Source: Rivularia sp. MS3 (GTDB lineage: Bacteria > Cyanobacteriota > Cyanobacteriia > Cyanobacteriales > Nostocaceae). Taken from it: 64,000 nt of DNA. The position numbers were made by a program, and so were the translations under genes. Numbering within the stretch: position 1 is the stretch's first letter; each line of letters starts with the position of its first letter. A model generated the notes under the pieces. That model ran no database searches, had not been told where the DNA came from, and saw only the letters and a list, made by a program, of their open reading frames with translations. Where the stretch lies: contig JAHCMI010000021.1 in NCBI GenBank assembly GCA_019192545.1, positions 1 to 64,000 on the forward strand. The letters run 5' to 3'. Below, one piece after another: positions 34,663-44,151 of the stretch.

Positions 34663-35157
34663 ATGACTAATACAAAAACAATAAAAAAATTATCCGCGCA
34701 AACTATAACTTCAGAAAATTTTCAATCTTACGGACAGGTTATTTTTCCAAGTAAAGACGGTAAACTATTTGATGCAGAAGATGCTCAATTAGTACTCGAT
34801 AAAGGCATCCCCAGATTTTATATTATGCAATTACAGCGTCGCGGAAATAAGTTTCATAATATTACCCGTCACGCAAAATGCACTCAATGTTTGGGTTCTT
34901 TAGCCGGTAAAGATTGGTTAATGGCAGTTTGTCCGGCTAATAATAATATAGATGAACCGGACTTACAAAATATTGCAGCCTTTCGCATTCCCGGAAACTG
35001 TTTTATCAAATTAAATGTCGGAACTTGGCACGCCGGACCTTATTTTGAGCATGACGTAGTAGACTTTTATAACTTAGAATTAAGCAATACGAATGAAATA
35101 GACCACTTGACTCATAGTTTTTTGAAAAGTCATCAGTTAGAATTTGAGATTGTTTAA
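34663..35157 (+). CDS. allA: ureidoglycolate lyase (AllA family)
   Basis: This cupin-type enzyme of 164 residues would split ureidoglycolate into glyoxylate and urea, the last step of the allantoin/ureide pathway. Family features are 'SENFQSYGQVI' at the start, 'ITRHAKCTQCLGSLAGKDWL' with the conserved His, and 'CPANN'. 'AFRIPGNCFIKLNVGTWHAGPYF' carries the second His cluster, and 'VDFYNLEL' follows. I chose the ATG at 34663; a TTG three codons upstream is possible. A molybdenum hydroxylase of xanthine dehydrogenase type lies 1.4 kb away on the other strand, which supports a purine-breakdown context. The other ureide genes are not in the window. Confidence 0.82.
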   Translation: MTNTKTIKKLSAQTITSENFQSYGQVIFPSKDGKLFDAEDAQLVLDKGIPRFYIMQLQRRGNKFHNITRHAKCTQCLGSLAGKDWLMAVCPANNNIDEPDLQNIAAFRIPGNCFIKLNVGTWHAGPYFEHDVVDFYNLELSNTNEIDHLTHSFLKSHQLEFEIV

Positions 35158-35228
35158 GCCATCGACTAACTACAGCTACCATTTGAAAGTCGATAGATAC
35201 AGCATTCATAAATTATTTGTGAGATTTG

Positions 35229-35300
35229 AGTAACCTGGTTTTCCGCAAAACCGGATTCCTAACACCTATCTTTCTCACGACTCATATAGGATTGCGATAA
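35229..35300. repeat. dispersed element with accggtt palindrome
   Basis: The block runs from 'gtaacctggtttt' through 'aaaaccgga' to 'ctcatataggattgcgata'. A close relative at 41049-41118 has the same order of parts (accggtttt palindrome, ctacctttttcac, actcatataggattgc). Non-coding. Confidence 0.65.
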
Positions 35301-35424
35301 AAGAGTATACCAATGAAAGTAAAAACAAATTGTAGTACGTTATTAAGACAAAAATCGCTAACGTACTACAAATATAATTATCTGAAATGTCTCAGATAAG
35401 TAGTATATGCTTTGATTTATTTTT

Positions 35425-35604
35425 TCATTTAAAACAATTGACTATTTTTTCTGACGTTGAATTATCTCTAGCATCTATTATAGGAAGTCTATGTAATTTC
35501 TTACGACGGTTCCCTATCCTCTCATAATTTTCATACAGATACTTTTCTAAATCTTCCATACTTACTTGTAAAGTGTCTTCTTCCTTCAAATAAACGGTAG
35601 ACAT
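35425..35604 (-). CDS. small hypothetical protein
   Basis: This 59-residue soluble protein starts at the ATG at 35604, and its 'TVYLKEEDTLQVSMEDLEKYLYENYE' region looks like two short strands followed by an acidic helix. The C-terminal half is basic ('RRKKLHRL'). A GTG three codons upstream could also start it. A G-rich stretch lies just before the start. It is divergent from the DUF4330 gene. I do not recognise the family, and the short length leaves doubt. Confidence 0.42.
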   Translation of the reverse strand: MSTVYLKEEDTLQVSMEDLEKYLYENYERIGNRRKKLHRLPIIDARDNSTSEKIVNCFK

Positions 35605-35817
35605 TTTCTTCACCCCAAGATTAAGTTAAATTTTCTAAAGTATTTTTAGTTACTTACTAGTCATATTCTTGCAATATAGACTAGTAATTAATACATATTA
35701 GACTTTTATATTACTCATTTGTCAACTGTTGCGCTACTATCGTATGAAAGCTCAACATTTTTACTGGTTGACTTCCTATGTTGTTTGTCCAATTTGCATC
35801 AAAAGGCATTAATTTTA

Positions 35818-36372
35818 ATGGCAATTTGGAATGCTAATGGTTTTAATTTTGCTTGGGTGAGAAGTATTTTCAATAAGAAGCTTTTCCCAATAATTACGGC
35901 GGGCTTCACCACATTAGCGGTGCTGATGTTCGCATTTGTAATTTTGTTTTCCAATATAGCTGCTTCTAATGCTCAGGTTAATGTTCTTAAAAAGCCAATA
36001 GAAGTAGATTTATTAGTTGACGGTTTAAGTTTACTTCGTCCCGAAACATTATTAGGCCAGGGTTTGAAAAGTGGTGGAAAAACTAGCCTGACAATTGATA
36101 ATAAACCTTCCGGTGAAATGACGATAAAATCTGTTAAGCAGCTACCCATCACTATAAATGTAACTCAACCCGATGGTTCGGTAAAAGAATTACCAGATCC
36201 TAGCGCTAAATTTGAAACAGATTTACTTATAACATTGACGGGTAAAGCCCAGATACAAAATATTGGTGCAGTTATAGGTGAAGGTTTAGTTAAAATCGGT
36301 AGCCCAGCTAAAATAGAAGGTTTTAATTACGATATTAATGCTACCGTTGCCGATTTACGAATGAAACAGTGA
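35818..36372 (+). CDS. DUF4330 domain protein
   Basis: This 184-residue membrane-anchored protein has one hydrophobic helix at about residues 22-48 ('TTLAVLMFAFVILFSNIA'). It is followed by the DUF4330 domain: 'KPIEVDLLVDGLSLLRPETLL', 'SLTIDNKPSGEMTIKSVKQLP', 'QPDGSVKELPDP' and 'VKIGSPAKIEGFNYDINATV'. This pattern of paired beta repeats is common in cyanobacteria, and its role is unknown. I chose the ATG at 35818. The longer frame from 35719 would add 33 residues without the family's usual start. The domain is probably on the outer side of the plasma membrane. The stop codon is at the edge of an STRR block. Confidence 0.82.
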   Translation: MAIWNANGFNFAWVRSIFNKKLFPIITAGFTTLAVLMFAFVILFSNIAASNAQVNVLKKPIEVDLLVDGLSLLRPETLLGQGLKSGGKTSLTIDNKPSGEMTIKSVKQLPITINVTQPDGSVKELPDPSAKFETDLLITLTGKAQIQNIGAVIGEGLVKIGSPAKIEGFNYDINATVADLRMKQ

Positions 36373-36594
36373 GCAGTTAACAGTTAACAGTTAACAGTGA
36401 GCAGTTGACTGTTAACAAAAGCTAGCTCCTAATACCATTTCTTTATAAAGATGCGCCTAATTTAGCCAACGTAGGTTGGCTTTGTACGAGTAGCTCCAGC
36501 CTTCTAGGCTGAGAGTGATTCGGCACAGCCTCATACAGAATTGGTATAACTCTTAACTCCTAACTCCTAACTCCTAACTTCTAACTCCTAACTT
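36373..36594. repeat. STRR blocks and small palindromes between convergent genes
   Basis: Units of agttaac/gtgagca (36372-36412) and ctaactc (36550-36612) flank two short palindromes (agccaac-gta-ggttggct near 36462, and a ccagcctt/aggctg pair near 36494). The ctaactc units run into the 3' end of the hydroxylase gene. Confidence 0.8.
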
Positions 36595-39237
36595 CTAACT
36601 CCTAACTCCTAACTCTTGCCAAACCCTTTCGGGTGTCATTGGCAATTGTTTTAACCTTGCCCCTGTAGCATGAGCAATTGCATTAGCAATAGCTGGAGCA
36701 GTACAGTTAGTTGTAATTTCTCCTACACCTTTAGCACCAAATGGCCCATAGGGGTCAGTTTTTTCGATTAAAAATACTTCCATTGTTGGCATATCTGCCG
36801 CTGTGGGGATGCGATATTCCCGCAACTTGGGATTAACTATTCTTCCTTGTTCGTCAAACAATAATTCTTCGGTTAATGCATAACCAATTCCCATTGCAAT
36901 TCCTCCGGTTGCTTGCCCTTGGCAAATTTTGGGATTAATTGCTTTGCCTATATCAATTGCTTGCACGCATCTCAAAACATCAACTTTTCCTGTCTCAATA
37001 TCAACTTCCACTTCCACACCTTGAACTGCAAAAGTTAAAGTAGCTTCATCGGCTGTATAACTTTCTTCTACTTCAATTATTGCTTGTGATGCAATATTAC
37101 CATGCAGTTTCTGTTTTAATTTCTCCGCTGCTAACTTAACAGCTTGTCCGGAAATATACATGGTTGCAGAAGCATAAGAACCTGCATCAAAGGGTGTTAA
37201 TTGAGTATCCCCAGAAATAATTTTAATATCAGCTACCGTCACATCTAAAACTTCTGCTGCAATTTGTCGTAAAGTAGTATCAGAACCGGTACCAACATCA
37301 ACCGAACCCGTTCTTAATTCATATTTTCCATTAGCTAAACGCGATAATTTTACGCAAGCTTGGTGTATTTTACATAATCCACTTCCCTGCATAGAAACCG
37401 CAAAACCAACACCGCGACGGCGATTACCATTGATAACTGGGGTTTGTCCGGGAAGGTAATTTAATTCTTTAATGATTTTGCTAAAACATTCTTCAACCGC
37501 ATAACTACCAATTAAATTAAAATGCTCTCCATCGTTTCCTAAACTAACTAAATCTCCCGGACGAATTAAATTTTTATTTCTGATTTCAATGACATCAATA
37601 CCTAATTTGTTGGCAATTTCATCAATTTGAGATTCCATTGCAAAAGTACCTTGAGTTGCACCGTAACCGCGAAAGGCTCCTCCAGGCATGGTATTAGTAT
37701 AAACGGCGTATGCTGTAAATCTTTTATTGTCGCAACGGTATAATCCCAAAGGAATGTAGCCAGATAAAAACACCACCGTCTTACCATGATTGCCATAAGC
37801 ACCGGTATTCGCAATGATTTTCAAATCTTGAGCAATAATCTTACCATCAGCTTTAACTCCAGTTTTTAACTTAATTGTCATTGCATGACGGCTATTTGTA
37901 GCGGTAAATTCTTCATTTCTACTCATTTCCCACTGTACTGGTTTGCCAGTTCGTAAAGTCGCTAAAGCACACAAATCTTCTGTTAACATTTCTTGTTTAT
38001 TACCAAAACCGCCGCCAAGCTGTGGTTTATAAACCCGGATTTTCTCTTTAGGAATATTAAATAGCTGCGACAATAATCTTTGACAGTGAAAAGGTACTTG
38101 AGTACTGCTGCGAACAACTAAAGTACCATCCGATTCCAAATGCGTTACCGTTACATGAGGTTCTAAATGAACGTGCTGTACTGCTGGCAAAGTATAAGTA
38201 TTTTCTACGATTAAATCCGCTTCGTCAAAACCTTTTTCTACATTGCCCGACTCTAAAAATATTTCACCGGCAATATTGCGATTTCTATCGGGAATTTGCA
38301 GGGATTCCGGTTCATCATGGACAATAACGCTACCATCTTTCATCGCTTCCACCGGATTGGTAACGTAGGGCAAAACCTCGTAATCAACCTCAATTAGCTC
38401 GCAGGCTGTTTCGGCGATCGCTACCGACTCAGCCACCACAGCAGCAACCCGATCGCCGACAAAACGCACTTTATTATCCAACAAATAATGGTCTAAAGGA
38501 TCGGGTACGGGTTCTGCGTGTCCTGCGGTAGTATAAGGGACTCTTTTAACATCTTTATAAGTAAAGATATTTACTACCCCTGGAACTGCTTTAGCCTTGT
38601 CAACGTCAATGTTGCGGATTTTTGCATGGGGTATAGGAGAGCGCAAAATTTTTAAATGTAATAATCCGGATTGCAATTTATCAGCAGTGTAGTATGCTTT
38701 ACCTGTAACGATTGCCGTTCCATCTTGTTTAGGAACGCTTTCTCCGACGGAGTGTGGTGTGAGAGTTGGGGGTGTGGCAACGATGCCACGCCCATTTGAA
38801 TTTTGAAAAAGTAAAATACTTTCGATGATTGCTTGGTAGCCAGTGCAGCGGCAGAGGTTTCCTTTCATACAAGTACGTAAGTCTTCTGACGAACCTTTAG
38901 GAAACTTCAACCCACTCATTATCATCCCTGGAGTGCAAAAACCGCACTGAAACCCTTGAGCTTGTAAAAATGCTTGCTGTATCGGTGCAAGTTGATTATT
39001 TGAGCATAACCCTTCAACGGTAGTTATATCTTTTTCGTTAATTCGCATAGCTGGGTAGATGCAGCTATGTACTGGTGTATCGTTAACCCAAACAGTACAA
39101 GCACCACAATCACCGGTTTCACAAACGCGATGTACCCCAAAATAATTAAGTTGACGAAGTAGTGAAAGCAAACTGCTTCCTGGGTGGCAAGTTTTGCTGT
39201 GATGTTGGTTGTTTACCTGGAAATTTAGAGATTGCAT
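36595..39237 (-). CDS. xanthine dehydrogenase-type hydroxylase, fused 2Fe-2S and molybdopterin subunits
   Basis: This 880-residue molybdenum hydroxylase subunit probably oxidises purines (hypoxanthine/xanthine) or a similar heterocycle. Residues 1-150 hold two 2Fe-2S clusters: 'CETGDCGAC' (about 39-47) and 'CGFC...CRC' (about 98-133). The rest is the molybdopterin-binding part, with 'GKAYYTAD', 'LGGGFGNKQE', 'GAFRGYGATQ' and the catalytic Glu in 'GAKGVGEITTN' near residue 835. A separate FAD subunit lies 59 bases upstream. Fusion of the Fe-S and molybdenum parts is like E. coli XdhD rather than the three-subunit XdhABC. The last residues 'ELGVRS' and the stop are encoded by a ctaactc-type STRR, so the native C-terminus was probably altered. 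Confidence 0.88.
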   Translation of the reverse strand: MQSLNFQVNNQHHSKTCHPGSSLLSLLRQLNYFGVHRVCETGDCGACTVWVNDTPVHSCIYPAMRINEKDITTVEGLCSNNQLAPIQQAFLQAQGFQCGFCTPGMIMSGLKFPKGSSEDLRTCMKGNLCRCTGYQAIIESILLFQNSNGRGIVATPPTLTPHSVGESVPKQDGTAIVTGKAYYTADKLQSGLLHLKILRSPIPHAKIRNIDVDKAKAVPGVVNIFTYKDVKRVPYTTAGHAEPVPDPLDHYLLDNKVRFVGDRVAAVVAESVAIAETACELIEVDYEVLPYVTNPVEAMKDGSVIVHDEPESLQIPDRNRNIAGEIFLESGNVEKGFDEADLIVENTYTLPAVQHVHLEPHVTVTHLESDGTLVVRSSTQVPFHCQRLLSQLFNIPKEKIRVYKPQLGGGFGNKQEMLTEDLCALATLRTGKPVQWEMSRNEEFTATNSRHAMTIKLKTGVKADGKIIAQDLKIIANTGAYGNHGKTVVFLSGYIPLGLYRCDNKRFTAYAVYTNTMPGGAFRGYGATQGTFAMESQIDEIANKLGIDVIEIRNKNLIRPGDLVSLGNDGEHFNLIGSYAVEECFSKIIKELNYLPGQTPVINGNRRRGVGFAVSMQGSGLCKIHQACVKLSRLANGKYELRTGSVDVGTGSDTTLRQIAAEVLDVTVADIKIISGDTQLTPFDAGSYASATMYISGQAVKLAAEKLKQKLHGNIASQAIIEVEESYTADEATLTFAVQGVEVEVDIETGKVDVLRCVQAIDIGKAINPKICQGQATGGIAMGIGYALTEELLFDEQGRIVNPKLREYRIPTAADMPTMEVFLIEKTDPYGPFGAKGVGEITTNCTAPAIANAIAHATGARLKQLPMTPERVWQELGVRS

Positions 39238-39296
39238 GTATTTAGAGGGAGAAGAGGGGGAGAGGGAGAAGAGTAAGAGAAATAATTTCTAACTGC

Positions 39297-40178
39297 TCAC
39301 TGTTGACTGCTCACTGTTAACTGCTCAAAGCATTGTTTAATCAAAACCTGAGTAATTTCGCGACGATAAACAGCACTTGCTCTAGCATCTTCAATAAAAT
39401 CTATATTTTTTAAAGACGCTATATAATTCAAATTCTGCTTACTTGCTAAATCACCATCGAATTGTAATAACACTGGTGCAGCAACACTTGCACCAATAAC
39501 TAGGCGCAGATTCTTTGCAACCGAATTATAAGCACCACAGACAATTGCTAAAGCAGAATCGCTTGCTGCTATTCCAAAGCGTTGATAATCAACTTGCCAC
39601 TTCATATTCTCTACAGGAATCAAAATTCTTCGTAATAATTCCTCAGATTGCAAAAGTGTTTTACGAAAACCGATTTGAAAATCTTTTGCTGCAACGATTC
39701 GCGATTTTCCTTGCCGACTCCAAATTTCATAACTTGCATCCAGCGCTACCATAATCGGTGCAATAGTACCTACCGATAATCCCAGGCAGATATTGCCTCC
39801 CACCGTAGCTATATTCACTACCTTTAGCGAAGCCGAAAGCGCATTTATAGCACCTCGAAAACCTGCTACGGCAGTATATTCAGGCAACCAATCATACTCT
39901 ACTAACTTAATTAAAGGACAAGTTGCACCAATGGCTAATAGTTCCCCTTGATAATGAAGATTACTATTTAACCCTGTTTCACAAAAAGCATTGGGGGAAT
40001 TAACCAACTTAATTTCATCCCATCCTAAAGACTGTATATCAACTAAAGTTTTGATATCAGGTTGTGGTTCGGAAAATAACCAAGTACCTCCAGCCAACCA
40101 ACTCCAATTTTCACCCCAATTAGTTACTTGATTAATATCTGTAGGAATTAAATAATTATCTATATTATGTAAGTCCAT
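39297..40178 (-). CDS. FAD-binding subunit of the molybdenum hydroxylase
   Basis: This 293-residue protein of the CO dehydrogenase/xanthine dehydrogenase FAD-subunit family carries electrons from the Fe-S clusters to the acceptor. Typical segments are 'WLAGGTWLF' (FAD pyrophosphate binding, near residue 30), 'GATCPLIKL', 'ATVGGNICLG' (second FAD loop, near 120) and 'QRFGIAASDSALAI'. It is the first gene of a two-gene unit, with the large subunit 59 bases downstream. The last residues 'LTVSSQQ' and the stop are encoded by an STRR block (about 39285-39325), the same situation as in the large subunit. Start ATG at 40178. Confidence 0.85.
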   Translation of the reverse strand: MDLHNIDNYLIPTDINQVTNWGENWSWLAGGTWLFSEPQPDIKTLVDIQSLGWDEIKLVNSPNAFCETGLNSNLHYQGELLAIGATCPLIKLVEYDWLPEYTAVAGFRGAINALSASLKVVNIATVGGNICLGLSVGTIAPIMVALDASYEIWSRQGKSRIVAAKDFQIGFRKTLLQSEELLRRILIPVENMKWQVDYQRFGIAASDSALAIVCGAYNSVAKNLRLVIGASVAAPVLLQFDGDLASKQNLNYIASLKNIDFIEDARASAVYRREITQVLIKQCFEQLTVSSQQ

Positions 40179-40281
40179 TTTGATTATTTTATTACTATAT
40201 GTAACTCTAGTTACTAGTTTTAACCCAGTAATTTAATCTTTAGCTTCTGTGCTTTCTGTATATTAGAAGACATATCATCTT

Positions 40282-40974
40282 TTATTGTCTTTGTTCGCAG
40301 CCACTTCTCAAATGAAACATAATTGCAAAAGATAAACTATCCCACACAGGTGTGTTGATATCAGCTTTCCTTAAACCATCAGCAGTCCATGTGTTACAAG
40401 TTCTTAATATCGAATAATTATCTTTTGCAGCATAAAAACCCGCAGTAGGAGTATAACCGTGACCTAAGCGAATTTTGCTCTTGTTTTTATCTAATTTAAA
40501 ACTAGCTTCAATAAACTTGGTTAAATTCAAGTAATTAGCTTTATCTGTATAAATACATTTAACTTCAAGATTTTGCGGTAGCGATTGATAACCCCTCACG
40601 TACATTACTGAAGAAGTGGGCAAAAACACAGCTTTGAAAATGGTATAAAAATTAAAATCGGAAATAGAGCTAATCGTCATATAAAAATCTTTATCTCCCC
40701 AACCGAAACTAAGATATTTATAATCGTTAACAGCATCAATCCCGATTTTGTCTATAGATAAATAATTATGCCAATTATAAACATTATTCTGAGTCGGGAT
40801 TAAAATATTAGAATGAATCCCTGTATTCGCAACGCAAATTTGATAATCGCAAGCTTTTTGAGAGTAATTACCCCATTTTCTAGGAGTAAAAGCAGCTATT
40901 AAAAATAAGCTAATAATTATTAAAATACCGCCAAAAATCTGGCGATTATATTTAAATAAAGATTTGAATACCAT
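40282..40974 (-). CDS. DUF2459 family membrane-anchored protein
   Basis: This 230-residue protein has an N-terminal hydrophobic helix (about 13-30, 'GGILIIISLFLIAAF'). Its outer domain carries the marks of DUF2459 (TIGR02117): 'NTGIHSNILIPT', 'YLSFGWGDKDFYMT', 'GYTPTAGFYAAKDNYSILR' and 'TCNTWTADGLRKADI'. The conserved His, Cys and Asn-Thr-Trp positions suggest a papain-like or transglutaminase-like fold, but no activity is established to my knowledge. It is a single gene on the minus strand. It starts 103 bases from the hydroxylase operon's first start and is probably independent of it. Confidence 0.85.
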   Translation of the reverse strand: MVFKSLFKYNRQIFGGILIIISLFLIAAFTPRKWGNYSQKACDYQICVANTGIHSNILIPTQNNVYNWHNYLSIDKIGIDAVNDYKYLSFGWGDKDFYMTISSISDFNFYTIFKAVFLPTSSVMYVRGYQSLPQNLEVKCIYTDKANYLNLTKFIEASFKLDKNKSKIRLGHGYTPTAGFYAAKDNYSILRTCNTWTADGLRKADINTPVWDSLSFAIMFHLRSGCEQRQ

Positions 40975-41048
40975 GAATCAAATAATCGGTAAATTTAGTT
41001 ACGATTATTTTAATGGTATATAGCATTCTTAAATCATTCGTAAGTTTA

Positions 41049-41118
41049 ATCAACCCGGTTTTTTCAAAAAACCGGGTTTTGGCAGCTACCTTTTTCACAA
41101 CTCATATAGGATTGCTAT
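41049..41118. repeat. dispersed element with accggtt palindrome, second copy
   Basis: Contains an 11-base palindrome pair (aacccggtttt / aaaaccgggtt) and then 'ctacctttttcac' and 'actcatataggattgc', in the same order as the copy at 35229-35300. Non-coding. Confidence 0.65.
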
Positions 41119-41199
41119 AGTATTTCGTAATTAAATTGAGGCATTAATGAGTCCGTATACCTTTAACCTTTAACCGTAACCATAGCCCTATATATCTTT

Positions 41200-41786
41200 T
41201 CACAAAGGTAATTTCAACGTAAATCCTGGTAAAACTTCCTCTCCAGATAAATCTATGGGAAAATTCACAATCTCTATAGCTTGATTGGGACGATAAATTT
41301 CCGCTTTTTTATCTTGAGGATTAATTAACCAACCCAAACGCAAACCGCTATCAAGATATTCTTGCATCTTCTCTTGCAAAGGTTTAAGCTGGTCGGTACG
41401 CGACCTTAATTCAATTACAAAATCGGGACAAATAGGAGGAAACTTTTCTTGCTCTTCCTCACTCAAAGCTTGCCAGCGCTCTAACTTTATCCAAGCAGCA
41501 TCAGGAGAGCGATCGCCGTAAGGCGCGGCTCATCGCCACCACCTGGTAACTTAAAAATTGTTGAAGAACTAAATACTTTACCAAGTTTTGTTTGCTCGTT
41601 CCACAGCCATAGAAAGCTAATAAGACCTGCTTCTCTATTACCGCTTGTTCCTCCCACTGGTGGGTTCACAATTAATTCTCCTTTTGCGCTCCGTTCCAAC
41701 TGCCAATCCCGATTCTGCTGACACAAACGCCAAAATTGCTCGTCTGTTAGCTCCACAGTATCCAAGCTAAGAATTACAGGCATCAT
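41200..41786 (-). pseudogene. Uma2 family endonuclease-like gene, frameshifted
   Basis: Two adjacent frames (41487-41786 and 41200-41466) together make one Uma2 (DUF820) protein of the PD-(D/E)XK nuclease superfamily. The first gives 'LTDEQFWRLCQQNRDWQLER' and 'GELIVNPP'. The second gives 'CPDFVIELRS' and 'LQEKMQEYLDSGLRLGWLIN', the catalytic core. The frame is lost at a 20-bp insertion flanked by a 6-bp repeat (41512-41537). Removing 20 bases restores 'GGDRSPDAAWIKLERW', exactly the family consensus. A GGAGGA binding site lies 7 bases before the ATG at 41786. Unless ribosomes shift frame, the gene is inactive. Confidence 0.85.
41512..41537. repeat. 20-bp repeat insertion inside Uma2
   Basis: Two copies of atcgcc flank the 14-base core gtaaggcgcggctc. 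The insertion sits in a HIP1 octamer (gcgatcgc at 41509-41516). It fits the idea of very small mobile repeats described in Nostoc-type genomes. It is not a multiple of three and therefore breaks the gene. Confidence 0.7.
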
Positions 41787-41943
41787 TATTATTTCCTCCA
41801 CATCATGGATAATACCATTTTGGCAGAGGAATTTTGTTGCGCCATTTAAAAGTACTCTTAATAGATGATATTTTTAACAGTTCTCAAATTCCGAAATTAT
41901 GGTAATTGTTAATCCCTGATTCCCAATTATCTATTACCAATTC

Positions 41944-44151
41944 TTAAGAATGATAATACTTGTGATAATACTTGTGGAAAGTACTTTTATCTCCGTTCGC
42001 AACAATTCCTAAAAGATTAGTTCGAGATGTTTTCAGGCTATCTATAGCTTGTTTAACTATCGAACGTTCTGTTTTATCTATCCTAACTACAAGCACAACT
42101 CCATCGGTATGAGGTGCGAGCAGTGAAGCATCGGCTAAACCAACTAATGGTGGAGCATCGTAAATTACTAAGTCGAATTTTTGATCGAATTCTGCTACTA
42201 ATTCTTTCATTTTGATAGAAGACAGTAACCTTGTAGCGTCGGGTGGTATCGCACCGGAAGTAATCACCGAGCATCCGTAAATATCGGGTAAATCCTGCAT
42301 TACCTCTTCTGCTGGCATATTTCCAGAAATTAAATTACTCAATCCCCATAGATTGGGTAAACCAGTGCGAGCGTGAACTTGGGGACGACGTAAATCGGTA
42401 TCTACAAGTAATACTTTTTGTCCCATTGATGCAGCGACTTGAGCTAAATTGTATGCAACCGTGGACTTTCCGTCTCCAGGTAAAGCCGAACTAATAACTA
42501 TAGAACGAACTTGGCGATCGCTACTGAGCATTTGTAGATTGGTATGCACTACCCGCAAAGCTTCTACAAATTGCCCGGATTGCTGGAAGTAACTGTCTGG
42601 TGTTGATTCGGGATGGAATATAGAAGAAAATTCCGGGTTATCGTCTATTAATTGCGTATTTTGGGAAGATTTTGTTTTTGATGAATCAGCCTTCTTATTT
42701 TTCTCCAGACTTTTATCTATAGGAAGAGCGCCAAGTAATGGTAACTTAAGGTCATCTTTGAGCGCATCAACATTATGATAAGTGTTATCTAGTTTTTCTC
42801 TGAGTAAAGCAGCACCGATACCTAAAATACTGCTAGCGACAAATCCCAAAATCAAATTGCGGGGAATATTTGGAGATACTGGTTCTTCTGGGAGAATTGG
42901 TGCTTTAATAATCTCCCAAGGAAGTTCTGTTTGCGCTGCTTCAATCCTTAGATTTTGGCGAGTTTTCAGAAAACGGTTTAAGCTTTCGTTTGCAATTTTT
43001 AATTGCTGCTGCAATTCAGCATATCTACGCGCTAAAGCTGGTAGTTGCTTAATTTGTTTACCGAGTCTTTGTTCTGCTGCGGCAAGCTGTTGACTTTGTA
43101 CTTCTAAAGTCTGGACTTGATTTGAAGCCTCTGAAAGATTAAGATTTAAAATTCTTTGCCCTTCTTGCTGTAGCAAAGGCATCAACTTTTGCCGCTTTTC
43201 CTTTAATCTTTGTATGAGAGGAGCATTGTCTTGGAAGCGAGTTGATTCCTCAGCGATTTTAGCTTCTAACTGTCGTAATTCGGTAACTAATTGCTGGTAA
43301 ACGGGTGCATTTTTGAGGATAGCCATTGCTCCCTGTTCTTGCTGAAGCAGTGCGAAATTAGCTCTAGCTTTTGCTAACTGCTGCTCGACTCCCTGTCGTT
43401 GTTCTGATAATAATTTAAGTTGCTCGCTAACTTGACTTGATTGGGTGTTGGGGTCAAAAAAGTCGTATTCTTGACGAAAAGCCTGTAATTGTTGTTGCAG
43501 CGTATCAACTTGTTTTTTTATCGGTGGTAGTTCCTTCTCAACAAAGCGAATACCTTGACTTAACTGGGTTTGTCGCTTTTCTAGACTGTATTTTAAATAA
43601 GCTTGAGAAATTTTTTCTAATACTTCTTTGACTTGAGTCGGGCTATCACTGCGATAAGTAACTTCTATAATTTTAGTTTCACCTTTACGAGCAATCTTCA
43701 AAGATTTTTCTTCGATGAGAGACTCATAGTCTATGTCTGGATATTTTACTTGTAAGTCATCGATGATATCACTCATCAATTCTGGACTCTGAAGCACCTC
43801 AATTTGGCTTTCATAGTCTAAACCAGTTGTTGGTACATTTGCATCTAAAAAAGAAGTGAGTTCTGACAAATTGTTTTTATTATCTTCATTTACGGGTTCT
43901 ACCAACAGCCGAAAGCTGTCTTCATATTGGGGTTCCCGTGTTAACGTAAAACCGACAACACCAGCCATTGTAATCCCAGCAACTCCTACAATAACTAGCG
44001 CGCGTCGTTTGAGAATTTTGAAAAAATCGCCTAAATCTAAATCGTCCTCTTCCATGTCAGCCTGCAAAAAAGGTTCAGCAGGAAGAAATTGAGGTGCAGA
44101 ATGTCCGTTTAGTTGATTATTTAAAGGCTCAGAAGAAGTATTCTGCATCAT
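41944..44151 (-). CDS. Wzc-type polysaccharide co-polymerase with tyrosine autokinase
   Basis: This 735-residue inner-membrane protein controls chain length and export of a surface polysaccharide. Residues 40-180 are the Wzz domain with the first membrane helix (about 52-70). Residues 200-400 form a long periplasmic coiled coil rich in Gln and Leu. The second membrane helix is at about 432-452. The cytoplasmic C-terminal BY-kinase has Walker A 'GDGKSTVAYNLA' (about 560), Walker A' 'LLVDTDLRRP', 'YDAPP' (Walker B) and the tyrosine cluster 'KYYHKYYHS' at the end for autophosphorylation. It is monocistronic, 8 kb from the wzx/wzy genes, but probably works with such a pathway. Confidence 0.9.
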   Translation of the reverse strand: MMQNTSSEPLNNQLNGHSAPQFLPAEPFLQADMEEDDLDLGDFFKILKRRALVIVGVAGITMAGVVGFTLTREPQYEDSFRLLVEPVNEDNKNNLSELTSFLDANVPTTGLDYESQIEVLQSPELMSDIIDDLQVKYPDIDYESLIEEKSLKIARKGETKIIEVTYRSDSPTQVKEVLEKISQAYLKYSLEKRQTQLSQGIRFVEKELPPIKKQVDTLQQQLQAFRQEYDFFDPNTQSSQVSEQLKLLSEQRQGVEQQLAKARANFALLQQEQGAMAILKNAPVYQQLVTELRQLEAKIAEESTRFQDNAPLIQRLKEKRQKLMPLLQQEGQRILNLNLSEASNQVQTLEVQSQQLAAAEQRLGKQIKQLPALARRYAELQQQLKIANESLNRFLKTRQNLRIEAAQTELPWEIIKAPILPEEPVSPNIPRNLILGFVASSILGIGAALLREKLDNTYHNVDALKDDLKLPLLGALPIDKSLEKNKKADSSKTKSSQNTQLIDDNPEFSSIFHPESTPDSYFQQSGQFVEALRVVHTNLQMLSSDRQVRSIVISSALPGDGKSTVAYNLAQVAASMGQKVLLVDTDLRRPQVHARTGLPNLWGLSNLISGNMPAEEVMQDLPDIYGCSVITSGAIPPDATRLLSSIKMKELVAEFDQKFDLVIYDAPPLVGLADASLLAPHTDGVVLVVRIDKTERSIVKQAIDSLKTSRTNLLGIVANGDKSTFHKYYHKYYHS

